64,000 bases of DNA, taken from Streptococcus sp. CF8_St5-11 (GTDB lineage: Bacteria; Bacillota; Bacilli; Lactobacillales; Streptococcaceae). A program made the position numbers and the translations under genes. The stretch lies in assembly GCF_024295625.1 (NCBI RefSeq), contig NZ_JANCOJ010000002.1, forward strand, positions 1 through 64,000. Direction: 5' to 3'. Shown here in pieces: positions 26,586-35,190 of the stretch; the stretch's first letter is position 1, and the number at the start of each line of letters is the position of its first letter. The notes below the pieces were generated by a model that did not search any database, was not told the DNA's origin, and worked only from the letters and a program-made list of their open reading frames with translations.

Positions 26586-26594
26586 TGGTATAAT
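26586..26594 (+). promoter_or_regulatory. TG-extended -10 of rsmD (leaderless transcript predicted)
   Basis: TGgTATAAT, with TATAAT at 26589-26594. The rsmD ATG follows 7 nt after the hexamer, so initiation should fall at or next to the start codon. No convincing -35 at 17 nt spacing. Confidence 0.7.
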
Positions 26595-26601
26595 GGTCCC
26601 T

Positions 26602-27141
26602 ATGAAAATAGTATCTGGAACCTATGGGGGACGTCCCCTCAAAACACTTGAAGGAAAAACAACCAGGCCGACTTCTGATAAGGTCAGAGGGGCCATGTTC
26701 AATATGATTGGTCCTTACTTTGATGGTGGAAGAGTGCTGGATCTCTATGCTGGAAGTGGTGGGCTCTCTATCGAAGCAGTTTCTCGAGGCATGTCAGAGG
26801 CCGTTCTAGTGGAAAGAGATCGTAGAGCGCAGGAGATTGTAGCAGCCAATATTGCCATGACCAAGGAAAAGGAACGGTTTCAACTGCTAAAAATGGAGGC
26901 CAAGCAAGCCTTGGGCCTCCTAACGGGCACCTTTGACTTAGTTTTCTTGGACCCTCCGTATGCCAAGGAAGAGATTGTTCGCGATATCGAAACCTTGTGC
27001 GAGCGCCATCTCTTGTCAGAGGACGTCATGATTGTGTGCGAAACCGATAAACACGTAGAACTTCCTGAGGAAATCGGACAAGTGGGAATCTGGAAAGAAA
27101 AAATCTATGGAATTAGTAAGGTAACAGTATATGTCAGATAG
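26602..27141 (+). CDS. rsmD: 16S rRNA (guanine(966)-N2)-methyltransferase RsmD
   Basis: A 179-residue SAM-dependent rRNA methyltransferase making m2G966 in 16S rRNA. It begins MKIVSGTYGGRPLKT, with SAM motif LDLYAGSGGLSIEA and catalytic FLDPPY. The start is placed at 26602, where all homologues begin; there is no ribosome site, and the -10 box lies just upstream. It overlaps coaD by 11 nt, the widely conserved rsmD-coaD pair. Confidence 0.95.
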   Translation: MKIVSGTYGGRPLKTLEGKTTRPTSDKVRGAMFNMIGPYFDGGRVLDLYAGSGGLSIEAVSRGMSEAVLVERDRRAQEIVAANIAMTKEKERFQLLKMEAKQALGLLTGTFDLVFLDPPYAKEEIVRDIETLCERHLLSEDVMIVCETDKHVELPEEIGQVGIWKEKIYGISKVTVYVR

Positions 27142-27619
27142 AAGTGGATTGTTTACAGGATCGTTTGATCCGATTACCATTGGGCATGTGCAATTGATCG
27201 AGCGAGCTAGTCGCTTGTTTGACCGTGTCTATGTAGGAATTTTTTATAATTCGGAAAAAGTCGGACTCTTTTCCATTGAGCAGCGCGTGCGCATGGTGAA
27301 AGGGGCCTTGGCTCATTTGGAAAATGTTGAAATTGTGACGTCAACTCAAGAGTTGGCTGTGACAGTGGCGCGCAATCTTGGGGTCATCACCTTGATCCGG
27401 GGCTTGCGCAATGCACAGGATCTGGTATACGAAGCCAATATGGATTACTTTAATCATCAGTTGGCGCCTGAATTGGAGACGGTTTATCTCTATGCCCAGC
27501 CTCCTTACCAGGCCATTAGTTCAACACGTATTCGAGAGTTGCTGGCTTTTCAGCAGGATATCTCACCTTATGTACCAAAGAGTGTAATGGAGGAAATCAA
27601 AGATGACACAAGCGAATAA
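27131..27619 (+). CDS. coaD: Phosphopantetheine adenylyltransferase
   Basis: A 162-residue CoaD, the penultimate step of coenzyme A synthesis (4'-phosphopantetheine plus ATP to dephospho-CoA). The nucleotidyltransferase loop GSFDPITIGH is at 10-19 and the ISSTRIREL signature near residue 130. Overlaps rsmD upstream and sepM downstream (17 nt), so the three genes form one coupled operon. Confidence 0.96.
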   Translation: MSDRSGLFTGSFDPITIGHVQLIERASRLFDRVYVGIFYNSEKVGLFSIEQRVRMVKGALAHLENVEIVTSTQELAVTVARNLGVITLIRGLRNAQDLVYEANMDYFNHQLAPELETVYLYAQPPYQAISSTRIRELLAFQQDISPYVPKSVMEEIKDDTSE

Positions 27620-28685
27620 ACCAAGCTTGCCTACAAAAAAGAAAAAAGGACGATTGAAAGAATACCGATGGCCGATTGCAGGCGTTCTTTTCTTGCTCCT
27701 CTTGCTAGCTGCTTTTGTGATTCGCCTTCCCTATTATATTGAGATGCCGGGCACGGCAGAAGATATTCGATCGGTCATGACAGTGGATGGAAAAATGGAT
27801 ACCAAGTCAGGGTCTTATGACTTTGTAACCGTGGCAGTGAAAGAAGCGACTCCGGCTGATTTGATCTATGCTTGGGCGACACCTTTTACAGATATCTACT
27901 CTGCCAAGGATATGACAGGTGGTAGTTCGAGCCAAGAATTTACGCGGATTAACCAATTCTATATGGAAACCTCGCAAAATATGGCTATCTACCAAGGGTT
28001 AAAGACAGCTGGAAAAGAAACCCAGATGGACTTTCTTGGTGTTTATGTCATGCAAGTAGCAGATGACTCGACCTTTAAGGGAATCTTGAACATTGCGGAT
28101 ACCGTCACCGGTGTGAACGGCAAGACCTTTAAGAGTTCCAAAGAATTGATTGACTATGTTGGTTCTCAAAAAATTGGCGATCCCGTTTCAGTGACCTATA
28201 TTGAGGATGGACAAACCAAGACAGCAGATGGAAAGATCATCAAATTGTCCAACGGGAAAAACGGAATTGGGATTAGCCTGATCGACCGGACTGAAGCCAA
28301 AGGCGATGTTCCTGTCCAATTTGCGACCCAAGGGATTGGTGGACCAAGTGCCGGTATGATGTTTAGCTTAGCCATCTACACCCAAGTGGCTGATCCAGAT
28401 CTTCGTCAGGGACGCCATATTGCAGGGACAGGAACCATTAACCAAGATGGAACGGTTGGCGATATCGGTGGGATTGACAAGAAAGTCGTCGCAGCCGATA
28501 AAGAAGGAGCAGAAATTTTCTTTGCCCCTAATAACCCTGTTTCCAAAGAAGAAAAGAAAGCCAATCCCAAGGCCAAATCAAACTATGAAACAGCTAAAGA
28601 AGCCGCGAAACAAATTCATTCGAAGATGAAAATTGTCCCCGTCAAAACCCTTCAAGACGCCATTGATTATTTGAAGAAGAAGTAG
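27603..28685 (+). CDS. sepM: SepM-like membrane-anchored PDZ/Lon-type serine protease
   Basis: A 360-residue protein with an N-terminal basic stretch and one transmembrane helix (about 24-42), a PDZ domain (about 135-220) and a C-terminal S16 (Lon-like) protease domain. The catalytic pair is the serine in GGPSAGMMF (about 250) and the lysine in GGIDKKVVAA (about 296). The active domain faces the cell exterior. In S. mutans SepM trims the CSP pheromone; processing of a competence peptide or other exported substrate here is inferred. Follows coaD with overlap. Confidence 0.92.
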   Translation: MTQANKPSLPTKKKKGRLKEYRWPIAGVLFLLLLLAAFVIRLPYYIEMPGTAEDIRSVMTVDGKMDTKSGSYDFVTVAVKEATPADLIYAWATPFTDIYSAKDMTGGSSSQEFTRINQFYMETSQNMAIYQGLKTAGKETQMDFLGVYVMQVADDSTFKGILNIADTVTGVNGKTFKSSKELIDYVGSQKIGDPVSVTYIEDGQTKTADGKIIKLSNGKNGIGISLIDRTEAKGDVPVQFATQGIGGPSAGMMFSLAIYTQVADPDLRQGRHIAGTGTINQDGTVGDIGGIDKKVVAADKEGAEIFFAPNNPVSKEEKKANPKAKSNYETAKEAAKQIHSKMKIVPVKTLQDAIDYLKKK

Positions 28686-28824
28686 AGTAGTCTGATGGAC
28701 AAGTGAAATAATGAATCTCATATGAAACCATACTAACATCCATTGGATTATCAAAAGAAAAGGAGTAGGCTGTGAAAAAGATATTTGGTGATGCGAAGTA
28801 AAAGAAAAATAGGAGAAACTCATA

Positions 28825-29778
28825 GTGCGAAACAAAAATAAGGCTAGGTTGATCATATTCCTAATTATGCTTGTTGTTGGTAGTATAATTTTTATGAGAC
28901 TCAAAAAAGCACCTGAGAAGATGTATAGAGATGATATACCATCTAAAATTAGAAAAATACAATTATTTGATAACGATAAATTTGTTTTTGTTGCCGTAAA
29001 TAATTATTTGGATGGTGTTGTTTTATATGGAGAAAATTATGTTACAACTGTTTCTTCGCATACACTTTATACAGGCAATTTTGAGAAGATTCCTCCGATT
29101 GGAAATGAAGAATATTATCAAATTATTAGTTATGATATACAAAGTGATAAAGAAAAAATTATTAAATTTGACTTATATAAATTACTTGGGAAAAATAATT
29201 TGTACCGTGCACCAAATAATGCTCCTCAAACCTATTTACAAAACGGAGACGATTATCTTACACTTAATTTGGAAAAATTAAGTGATCACGAATTGACGGG
29301 TGATAATATTAGACCTATCCTATTTTTAGCTAATGGGGGAGGATATAATGATATTTCTGAAAAAGAGATGCAGAAGATCAACCAAAAGCAACAACAATAT
29401 TTTAAAAACAAATATGATTGGTATAGGGGTGGGATCTCTGAACAGATCGACGCGAATCTAGCAAAGTATAATCTTTCAAGAAACGAAAATTCACTTTATC
29501 CAATGAATTATAAACCGTCTCAAATAAATGTCTCTGGTTCTAACTTTTCTAAATTATATCCAGAATTAGAAAAAAATATAAAATATCTAAATGCATTATA
29601 TTTCCGTCCGAAACAATACAATGAACGCGAATGGTTTGATAAAATCATTCATTGGTTTGCGCCAGCAGGTCAAGAAGTCATGGAATTGTATGCCACAGAC
29701 GAAACAAGCGGAGAGAAAACACAAATTCATTCTTATGACGAGTTTGTAGCCTGGATAAAGGCCCATCCAAAGAATTAA
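28825..29778 (+). CDS. Membrane-anchored protein of unknown function
   Basis: A 317-residue protein I do not recognise. A short basic start and one hydrophobic helix (about 8-24) anchor a large, probably extracytoplasmic domain rich in Asn, Tyr and Lys. No lipobox and no catalytic motif are evident. GGAG lies about 10 nt before the GTG start. The gene is visibly much more AT-rich than its neighbours until its last 100 bases, a sign of transfer or relaxed selection. Short reading frames just upstream (28772-28801 and 28790-28840) begin similarly and may be debris of a related copy. Confidence 0.7.
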   Translation: MRNKNKARLIIFLIMLVVGSIIFMRLKKAPEKMYRDDIPSKIRKIQLFDNDKFVFVAVNNYLDGVVLYGENYVTTVSSHTLYTGNFEKIPPIGNEEYYQIISYDIQSDKEKIIKFDLYKLLGKNNLYRAPNNAPQTYLQNGDDYLTLNLEKLSDHELTGDNIRPILFLANGGGYNDISEKEMQKINQKQQQYFKNKYDWYRGGISEQIDANLAKYNLSRNENSLYPMNYKPSQINVSGSNFSKLYPELEKNIKYLNALYFRPKQYNEREWFDKIIHWFAPAGQEVMELYATDETSGEKTQIHSYDEFVAWIKAHPKN

Positions 29779-29812
29779 TCATCTTCTAATCAAATTCAAG
29801 TTTTTGCTTATC

Positions 29813-29842
29813 AATCTCTCTATTTTTAGAGGGATTTTTTCT
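29813..29842 (+). terminator. Terminator before ccdA
   Basis: AATCTCTCT pairs with AGAGGGATT around TATTTTT-type loop bases and is followed by TTTTTTC; it ends the orphan gene and insulates ccdA. Confidence 0.7.
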
Positions 29843-29877
29843 TTATACTGGTATCAGAAAGAAAGGGAGGTAGTGAA

Positions 29878-30588
29878 ATGATTCAAACCAGTTTGTTTTC
29901 CATTTCAGTATTCTTAGCGGGAGTTCTATCCTTTTTCTCCCCATGTATTTTGCCACTGATGCCAGTCTATGTAGGGATTCTATTGGATTCTGAACGTGTG
30001 AAAACTGTTCGAATTTTTGGAAGAGATATTTCTTGGTATGGCTTGGTGAAGACTCTTTGTTTTATCGCAGGTCTATCAACTGTTTTCCTAATTCTAGGAT
30101 ACGGTGCAGGGGCTCTTGGTCAGGTGCTTTATGCTCCCTGGTTCCGTTACCTACTAGGAGGGATTGTCATCTTATTGGGAATCCATCAGATGGGCCTCAT
30201 CAATCTTCAGCAACTCCAAAAACAAAAGAGTATCCAACTGAAGAAGGATGAAAAACGCAATGAATTCTTCAATGCTTTTCTGATAGGGGTCACCTTCAGT
30301 TTTGGTTGGACCCCTTGTGTCGGACCAGTTTTGAGTTCTGTTCTAGCCATTGCCGCTTCTGGAGGAGATGGTGCATTGCAAGGCGCTCTCCTGATGCTGG
30401 TATATACATTAGGCTTGGCGCTCCCCTTCTTAGTCTTGGCTCTGGCTTCTAGCTGGGTTCTACAACATTTTGCTAAACTCAAGCCCCATATGGGAACCTT
30501 GAAAAAAATTGGTGGTGCCCTCATCATCTTGATGGGCATCTTGCTGATGCTAGGAAATCTTAATAGCCTCGCATCCCTGTTTCACTAA
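29878..30588 (+). CDS. ccdA: CcdA/DsbD-type thiol-disulfide membrane transporter
   Basis: A 236-residue, six-helix membrane protein of the CcdA family that passes electrons from cytoplasmic thioredoxin to extracytoplasmic thiol proteins. The two redox cysteines are in FFSPCILPLMPVYVG and GWTPCVGPVLSS. An AGGGAGG site precedes the start. It opens the operon that contains a TlpA-like lipoprotein and MsrAB, matching the pneumococcal ccdA1-etrx1-msrAB1 locus. Expected to keep both reduced at the cell surface. Confidence 0.93.
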   Translation: MIQTSLFSISVFLAGVLSFFSPCILPLMPVYVGILLDSERVKTVRIFGRDISWYGLVKTLCFIAGLSTVFLILGYGAGALGQVLYAPWFRYLLGGIVILLGIHQMGLINLQQLQKQKSIQLKKDEKRNEFFNAFLIGVTFSFGWTPCVGPVLSSVLAIAASGGDGALQGALLMLVYTLGLALPFLVLALASSWVLQHFAKLKPHMGTLKKIGGALIILMGILLMLGNLNSLASLFH

Positions 30589-30614
30589 TCTTGAATGATT
30601 AAAGGAGAAAAATC

Positions 30615-30935
30615 ATGAAAAAAATTCTTGCACTTTCTATTGCTACACTTAGCATCGTCACTTTAGCAGCTTGTTCTGGACAGAAATCAGATTCAGACAT
30701 GAAAAAAACGGACGATAGTAGTATGATGAAGAAGGACGATATGAAGAAGGATGACATGAAGGATTCATCCATGTCCGATGATAAAATGAAAAAAGAAGAC
30801 ATGAAAGATTCATCTATGATGTCTGACAGCAGTTCTGAAATGAAGGACGATATGAAAAAGGATGAGATGAAATCCAGCGATTCAGAAATGAAAGACGAAA
30901 AGAGTGGATCATCTGATATGAAATCAGACAACTAA
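30615..30935 (+). CDS. Methionine-rich repetitive lipoprotein
   Basis: A 106-residue lipoprotein: signal peptide with lipobox LAAC (C20 lipidated) followed by a mature chain made almost only of Met, Lys, Asp, Ser and Glu in irregular units such as MKKDDMKKDDMKDSSM. By count 15 methionines lie in the 87-residue mature part. It has no fold signature and should be disordered. It lies between ccdA and the TlpA-like gene, 26 nt after ccdA. I infer an exposed methionine-rich substrate or oxidant sink for the neighbouring MsrAB; metal binding (Met-rich copper motifs) is an alternative. Confidence 0.85.
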   Translation: MKKILALSIATLSIVTLAACSGQKSDSDMKKTDDSSMMKKDDMKKDDMKDSSMSDDKMKKEDMKDSSMMSDSSSEMKDDMKKDEMKSSDSEMKDEKSGSSDMKSDN

Positions 30936-30940
30936 TGAAA

Positions 30941-30972
30941 GAAGGGAGAGGTCATCTGAGGATGACTTTCTC
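30941..30972 (+). terminator. Hairpin between the Met-rich lipoprotein and tlpA genes
   Basis: GGAGAGGTCATC pairs with GATGACTTTCTCC around a short loop, just after the lipoprotein stop. It lacks a proper T run, so attenuation or mRNA processing is likelier than full termination. Confidence 0.5.
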
Positions 30973-30991
30973 CTTATTTAAAGAGGTAATA

Positions 30992-31555
30992 ATGATGAAG
31001 AAATTAGCTTTAGTAGCTGCAGGATTCTTGTGTACTGGACTTTTGGGGGCTTGCTCGAGTCAAGGAATGGCTACTTCCAATAAGGACATGAGCCAACAAA
31101 CAGCCAAAGCTGGGGCTAGGCAACCATCTGGCAAGAAAGTGAAGGAGTTTAACCTGCAAGGAGTAGACGGTAAGACCTACCGCTTATCCGATTACAAGGG
31201 AAAGAAAGTTTACCTCAAATTTTGGGCTTCCTGGTGCTCAATCTGTCTTTCAACATTAGGCGACACAAATGATTTAGCAAAGGCAGAGGAGGGTAAGGAT
31301 TATGTGGTCTTATCCGTTGTAGCTCCAACCTTTAATGGTGAAAAATCGGAAGCAGATTTCAAAAACTGGTACCAGTCTTTGGATTACAAGGATTTCCCGG
31401 TCTTGCTAGATAGTAAAGGGGAACTGCTAAAAGAGTATGGGATTCGTTCATATCCATCGGCGCTCTTTATCAATAGTGATGGGACTTTAGCAAAGAGTCA
31501 TATTGGCTATATGAATAAAGAGGATATCCTCAAGACCCTAGAGAACATGCAGTAA
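30992..31555 (+). CDS. TlpA-like thioredoxin-fold lipoprotein (Etrx type)
   Basis: A 187-residue surface lipoprotein. The signal peptide ends in LGAC (C21 lipidated). The mature part is a TlpA/AhpC-type thioredoxin fold with redox motif WCSIC (C82, C85). Start at 30992 follows GAGG with correct spacing; an upstream in-frame ATG (30935) would place a hydrophilic leader before the signal peptide and is rejected. It should carry electrons from CcdA to MsrAB, as shown for pneumococcal Etrx1. Confidence 0.92.
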   Translation: MMKKLALVAAGFLCTGLLGACSSQGMATSNKDMSQQTAKAGARQPSGKKVKEFNLQGVDGKTYRLSDYKGKKVYLKFWASWCSICLSTLGDTNDLAKAEEGKDYVVLSVVAPTFNGEKSEADFKNWYQSLDYKDFPVLLDSKGELLKEYGIRSYPSALFINSDGTLAKSHIGYMNKEDILKTLENMQ

Positions 31556-31566
31556 GGAGATAGACA

Positions 31567-32688
31567 ATGGAAACAAAATGGAAAGTGTTTGCTATCCTTC
31601 TCATTGGCTTATTATCTATTGGTTTCTTTTTCTTTAGTAAGGGATCAAACGGAAGGGATCAATCAGAAACAAGCACTGAGATGATTAAAAAAGCATCGAT
31701 GAGTCAGACTCCAGTAGCCAAAAAGGAAACAAAGGAAAAGGTTGATCCAAAGGATCAGCGTGAAATTTATTTGGCTGGTGGTTGCTTCTGGGGCGTAGAG
31801 GAATATTTCTCCCGTGTTCCAGGTGTGATCGATGCTGTATCAGGCTACGCTAATGGAAAGGGAGAAACGACCAAGTATGAATTGGTCCCTCAAACAGGCC
31901 ATGCTGAAACAGTTCATATCACTTACAATGTCAAGCAGGTATCTCTGAAAGAATTGCTCCTGCATTATTTCCGGATTATCGACCCAACGTCGAAGAATCG
32001 ACAAGGAAATGATCAAGGAACACAATACCGAACAGGTGTCTATTATGTCTCTCAAGAGGACCTTCCAACCATTAATCAAGTCTTTGAAGAAGAAGCAAAA
32101 AAATACGACAAACCGTTAGCAGTGGAAAAAGAGCCACTGACCAATTTCATCAAGGCTGAGGACTACCACCAGGATTATCTAAAGAAACATCCAAATGGGT
32201 ACTGCCATATCGATGTCAATCAGGCATCTTATCCTGTTATAGATGCTAGTCGCTATTCTAAGCCAAGCGATGAGGAGATCAAAAAGAAGTTATCTCCTGA
32301 AGAGTATGCGGTGACACAAAAAAATGATACCGAACGGGCCTTCTCCAATCGTTACTGGGATCAGTTTGATGCCGGTATTTATGTAGATGTCGTGACCGGT
32401 GAGCCACTCTTCTCCTCTAAGGATAAATTTGATTCGGGTTGTGGTTGGCCAAGTTTCAGTCGGCCTATTAGTCCTGATGTGGCCATCTATAAGGAGGATA
32501 AGAGTTTCAATATGACTCGGACAGAGGTTCGGAGTCGAGTAGGAAATTCCCATCTAGGCCACGTCTTTACTGATGGACCTAAGGAAAAAGGTGGCCTTCG
32601 TTACTGCATCAATAGCTTGTCAATCAAATTCATCCCTAAAGCAGAGATGGTGGAAAAGGGCTACGGTTATTTATTGGACTATGTCTGA
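31567..32688 (+). CDS. msrAB: Membrane-anchored bifunctional methionine sulfoxide reductase MsrAB
   Basis: A 373-residue fusion. An N-terminal anchor helix (about 7-24) leads to MsrA with catalytic C73 in GGCFWG, then MsrB with zinc/structural GCGWPS (about 292) and catalytic C347 in LRYCIN. MsrA reduces S- and MsrB R-methionine sulfoxide in oxidised surface proteins. Starts 11 nt after the TlpA gene, so the four genes ccdA to msrAB form one operon. Full length, all catalytic residues present. Confidence 0.95.
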   Translation: METKWKVFAILLIGLLSIGFFFFSKGSNGRDQSETSTEMIKKASMSQTPVAKKETKEKVDPKDQREIYLAGGCFWGVEEYFSRVPGVIDAVSGYANGKGETTKYELVPQTGHAETVHITYNVKQVSLKELLLHYFRIIDPTSKNRQGNDQGTQYRTGVYYVSQEDLPTINQVFEEEAKKYDKPLAVEKEPLTNFIKAEDYHQDYLKKHPNGYCHIDVNQASYPVIDASRYSKPSDEEIKKKLSPEEYAVTQKNDTERAFSNRYWDQFDAGIYVDVVTGEPLFSSKDKFDSGCGWPSFSRPISPDVAIYKEDKSFNMTRTEVRSRVGNSHLGHVFTDGPKEKGGLRYCINSLSIKFIPKAEMVEKGYGYLLDYV

Positions 32689-32707
32689 GACATTTGGAAC
32701 TACAATT

Positions 32708-32716
32708 TGCTATAAT
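32708..32716 (+). promoter_or_regulatory. TG-extended -10 before the two-component system
   Basis: TGcTATAAT with TATAAT at 32711-32716, about 30 nt before the response regulator start. Indicates that the two-component genes can be transcribed independently of msrAB. Confidence 0.6.
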
Positions 32717-32746
32717 AAGCGTAGCAAAAACAAGTAGGTGAAAGAC

Positions 32747-33481
32747 ATGTATTCGATCATGATTGTGGAAGATGAAGAGCTTATCCGGCAGGGCCTGACT
32801 TCCTTAGTAGACTATGAACAGTTTGGAATGGCCGTCATCAACCAGGCAGAAAATGGCCGTGAGGCCTGGGAGAAGTTTCAAGATCAACCAGCTGATATCC
32901 TTCTAACCGATATCAATATGCCACAAATGAATGGCTTGGATCTGGCCCATCTCGTTAAAGAGCAATCTCCGTCTTGTCATATCATTTTTTTGACAGGTTA
33001 TGATGACTTTGAGTTTGCGAGGAAAGCCATCAAGTTAGGTGCAGACGATTATTTGCTGAAGCCTTTTTCAAAAGATGATATTGAAGAGATGTTAGCCAAG
33101 GTGAAAGGAAAGCTCGATCAAGAGCGAAAGAAGGCGCAAGTCGAAGATTTGGTCAGTCATGGTTATTCGACAGACTTGGAAGAAGCCATTCATGCTCGTT
33201 TAGCAGACTCTCAGTTAACTCTAAAGGATCTGGCCTATCAACTTGGTTTCAGTGCCTCTTATCTAAGCGTATTGATCAAGAAAAAATTGGGACTCCCCTT
33301 CCAAGACTACCTCATCCAGGAGCGAATGAAGAAGGCTCAACTCTTGCTTCTTACGACAGATCTAAAGATTTATGAGATCGCCGATCAGGTTGGTTTTGAA
33401 GATATGAACTATTTTTCTCAACGCTTTAAGCAGGTTGTTGGGGTGACGCCAAGGCAGTACAAAAAAGGAGAGCATGAATGA
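32747..33481 (+). CDS. Response regulator with AraC-type output (YesN family)
   Basis: A 244-residue response regulator. The receiver domain has the acidic pocket VEDEE and phospho-acceptor D55 in LLTDINMPQMNG. The C-terminal AraC helix-turn-helix pair (about 145-244) ends in GFEDMNYFSQRFKQVVGVTP. The ATG at 32747 is preferred because GGTG lies 6 nt before it; a GTG 9 nt earlier is less likely. Overlaps the kinase gene by 4 nt. Position after ccdA-tlpA-msrAB matches pneumococcal rr09/hk09. Confidence 0.92.
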   Translation: MYSIMIVEDEELIRQGLTSLVDYEQFGMAVINQAENGREAWEKFQDQPADILLTDINMPQMNGLDLAHLVKEQSPSCHIIFLTGYDDFEFARKAIKLGADDYLLKPFSKDDIEEMLAKVKGKLDQERKKAQVEDLVSHGYSTDLEEAIHARLADSQLTLKDLAYQLGFSASYLSVLIKKKLGLPFQDYLIQERMKKAQLLLLTTDLKIYEIADQVGFEDMNYFSQRFKQVVGVTPRQYKKGEHE

Positions 33482-35190
33482 AACGATATCCCTTGCTGAT
33501 TCAGCTGGTCCTCTACTTTTTTCTCTTCATTCTCTTACTTTTTGGTCTCATTGGTAGTCTTTACTATCAAACGAGTTCAGGGACGATTCGCCAGCTAACG
33601 GAGCGGACGACAAGAAATAGTATCGACCAAAGTAGTCAGTTTATTACGTCTTATCTAAAAAAATTAAAGCAGACCACAACGGTGCTTAGCAAGGAACAGG
33701 CTGTTCAACAATTTGCCCAAGATAAGAGTGCGGATCAAAAAACGGTTCAGCACTTGATGCGAACGATGATTGAAACGGATCCGGACTTGGTCTCTGCGGT
33801 CTTGGTGACCAAGGATGGACGTCTGGTAGCGACAGATTCCAAAATCAGCATGCAGACTTCATCAGACATGATGAATGAAAGCTGGTATCAAGAGGCGATT
33901 AAGGAAAGAGCCATGCCAGTTTTGACGCCAGCTCGAAAGGAATCCTTGACCTCGGAAAAAGAAAAATGGGTGGTTTCTATTACCCAAGAAGTAGTCGATC
34001 AGTCTGGCCAAAATCTCGGAGTAGTACGCTTGGATATTGGCTACGATAGCCTTCAAGCTTACTTGGATCACCTGCAACTAGGGAAACAAGGCTTTAGTTT
34101 TATCATTAATCAAAAGCATGAGTTTGTCTATCATCCTAAAAAAGCGGTCTATTCCTCCAGCCAAGAAATGCAGGCCATGCAGCCCTATATTGCTGTGACA
34201 GATGGCTATACAAAAGGAGGGAAGAATTTTATCTATCAGGTTCCGATTCCAGATAGCGATTGGACCTTGATTGGAGTGGCTTCACTTGAAGGACTTCAGA
34301 TGCTTCAGTCGCAGCTTCTTTACTCTTTCATTGGCCTAGGATTACTAGCTTTGATCATGTGTTTAATAGGGATTGGCTTTGTTCTGCGTTTGTGGATCAA
34401 ACCCTTACGAGACCTTCAAACCATCATTTTGAGGATTGGAGCAGGAGATGCTCACGTGAGGGCTGTAGCCAAAGGATCTCCAGAATTGGTGGACCTCGCT
34501 CAAGCTTTTAATGCTATGTTGGACCAAATCGATAACCTCATGCAACAGGTTAAGGAAGAGGAGCAGAATGCACGGCGGTACGAGCTGCGGGCACTTTCTG
34601 CTCAGATTAATCCGCATTTCCTCTACAATACCTTGGATACGATTGTCTGGATGGCGGAGTTTAATGATAGTCGGCGCGTGGTCAACATCACTAAGTCTCT
34701 GGCTCAATATTTTCGACTGGCTCTTAACCAAGGCCAGGAACAAATCCTGCTGAGAGATGAAATTGACCATGTCCGCCAGTATCTTTTCATTCAAAAACAA
34801 CGTTATGGTGAAAAGCTCAACTATGAAATTCTAGAAGATGAACGGTTGGGCGACTATCAGCTCCCCAAATTAGTGCTTCAACCCTTAGTGGAAAATGCGA
34901 TTTACCACGGTATTAAAGAGATCGATCGGCCAGGTCTCATTCGAGTGACAACTGAAGTCAGTGGAGACTATGCCTGCGTATCGATTTTTGACAATGGACG
35001 AGGGTTTGATTTATCAGAATCAACAGCCCAAACCCTTCTTCGTTTAGGAGGTGTTGGCTTGAAAAATGTGGACCAACGATTGCATCTTCAATTTGGCGAA
35101 GCCTATCATATGGAGATTGATTCTAAGGCCAATAGCTATACGAAAATCACTCTTTATTTGCCCCTTTCATCCGGCAATGAATATTCATAG
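33478..35190 (+). CDS. Sensor histidine kinase (YesM family)
   Basis: A 570-residue kinase. TM1 (about 8-30), an extracytoplasmic dCache-like sensor (about 35-275), TM2 (about 280-305), HAMP (about 305-355), then the His_kinase domain with phospho-acceptor histidine in INPHFLYNTLDT (about 380), N box QPLVENAIYHG (about 465) and G box DNGRGF. Partner of the overlapping AraC-type regulator. Ligand unknown; location beside the Msr operon suggests envelope stress or sugar signals. Its stop codon touches a multi-hairpin element that may supply the transcript end. Confidence 0.93.
   Translation: MKRYPLLIQLVLYFFLFILLLFGLIGSLYYQTSSGTIRQLTERTTRNSIDQSSQFITSYLKKLKQTTTVLSKEQAVQQFAQDKSADQKTVQHLMRTMIETDPDLVSAVLVTKDGRLVATDSKISMQTSSDMMNESWYQEAIKERAMPVLTPARKESLTSEKEKWVVSITQEVVDQSGQNLGVVRLDIGYDSLQAYLDHLQLGKQGFSFIINQKHEFVYHPKKAVYSSSQEMQAMQPYIAVTDGYTKGGKNFIYQVPIPDSDWTLIGVASLEGLQMLQSQLLYSFIGLGLLALIMCLIGIGFVLRLWIKPLRDLQTIILRIGAGDAHVRAVAKGSPELVDLAQAFNAMLDQIDNLMQQVKEEEQNARRYELRALSAQINPHFLYNTLDTIVWMAEFNDSRRVVNITKSLAQYFRLALNQGQEQILLRDEIDHVRQYLFIQKQRYGEKLNYEILEDERLGDYQLPKLVLQPLVENAIYHGIKEIDRPGLIRVTTEVSGDYACVSIFDNGRGFDLSESTAQTLLRLGGVGLKNVDQRLHLQFGEAYHMEIDSKANSYTKITLYLPLSSGNEYS

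Noticed and set aside
30599-30931. Ser/Phe-rich 110-codon frame on the minus strand
   Set aside because: Mirror of the repetitive Met-rich lipoprotein gene; the low-complexity repeat keeps both strands open.
30935-30991. Upstream in-frame ATG for the TlpA-like lipoprotein
   Set aside because: It would put 19 polar residues before the signal peptide and lies in the hairpin; the ATG at 30992 has a proper ribosome site.
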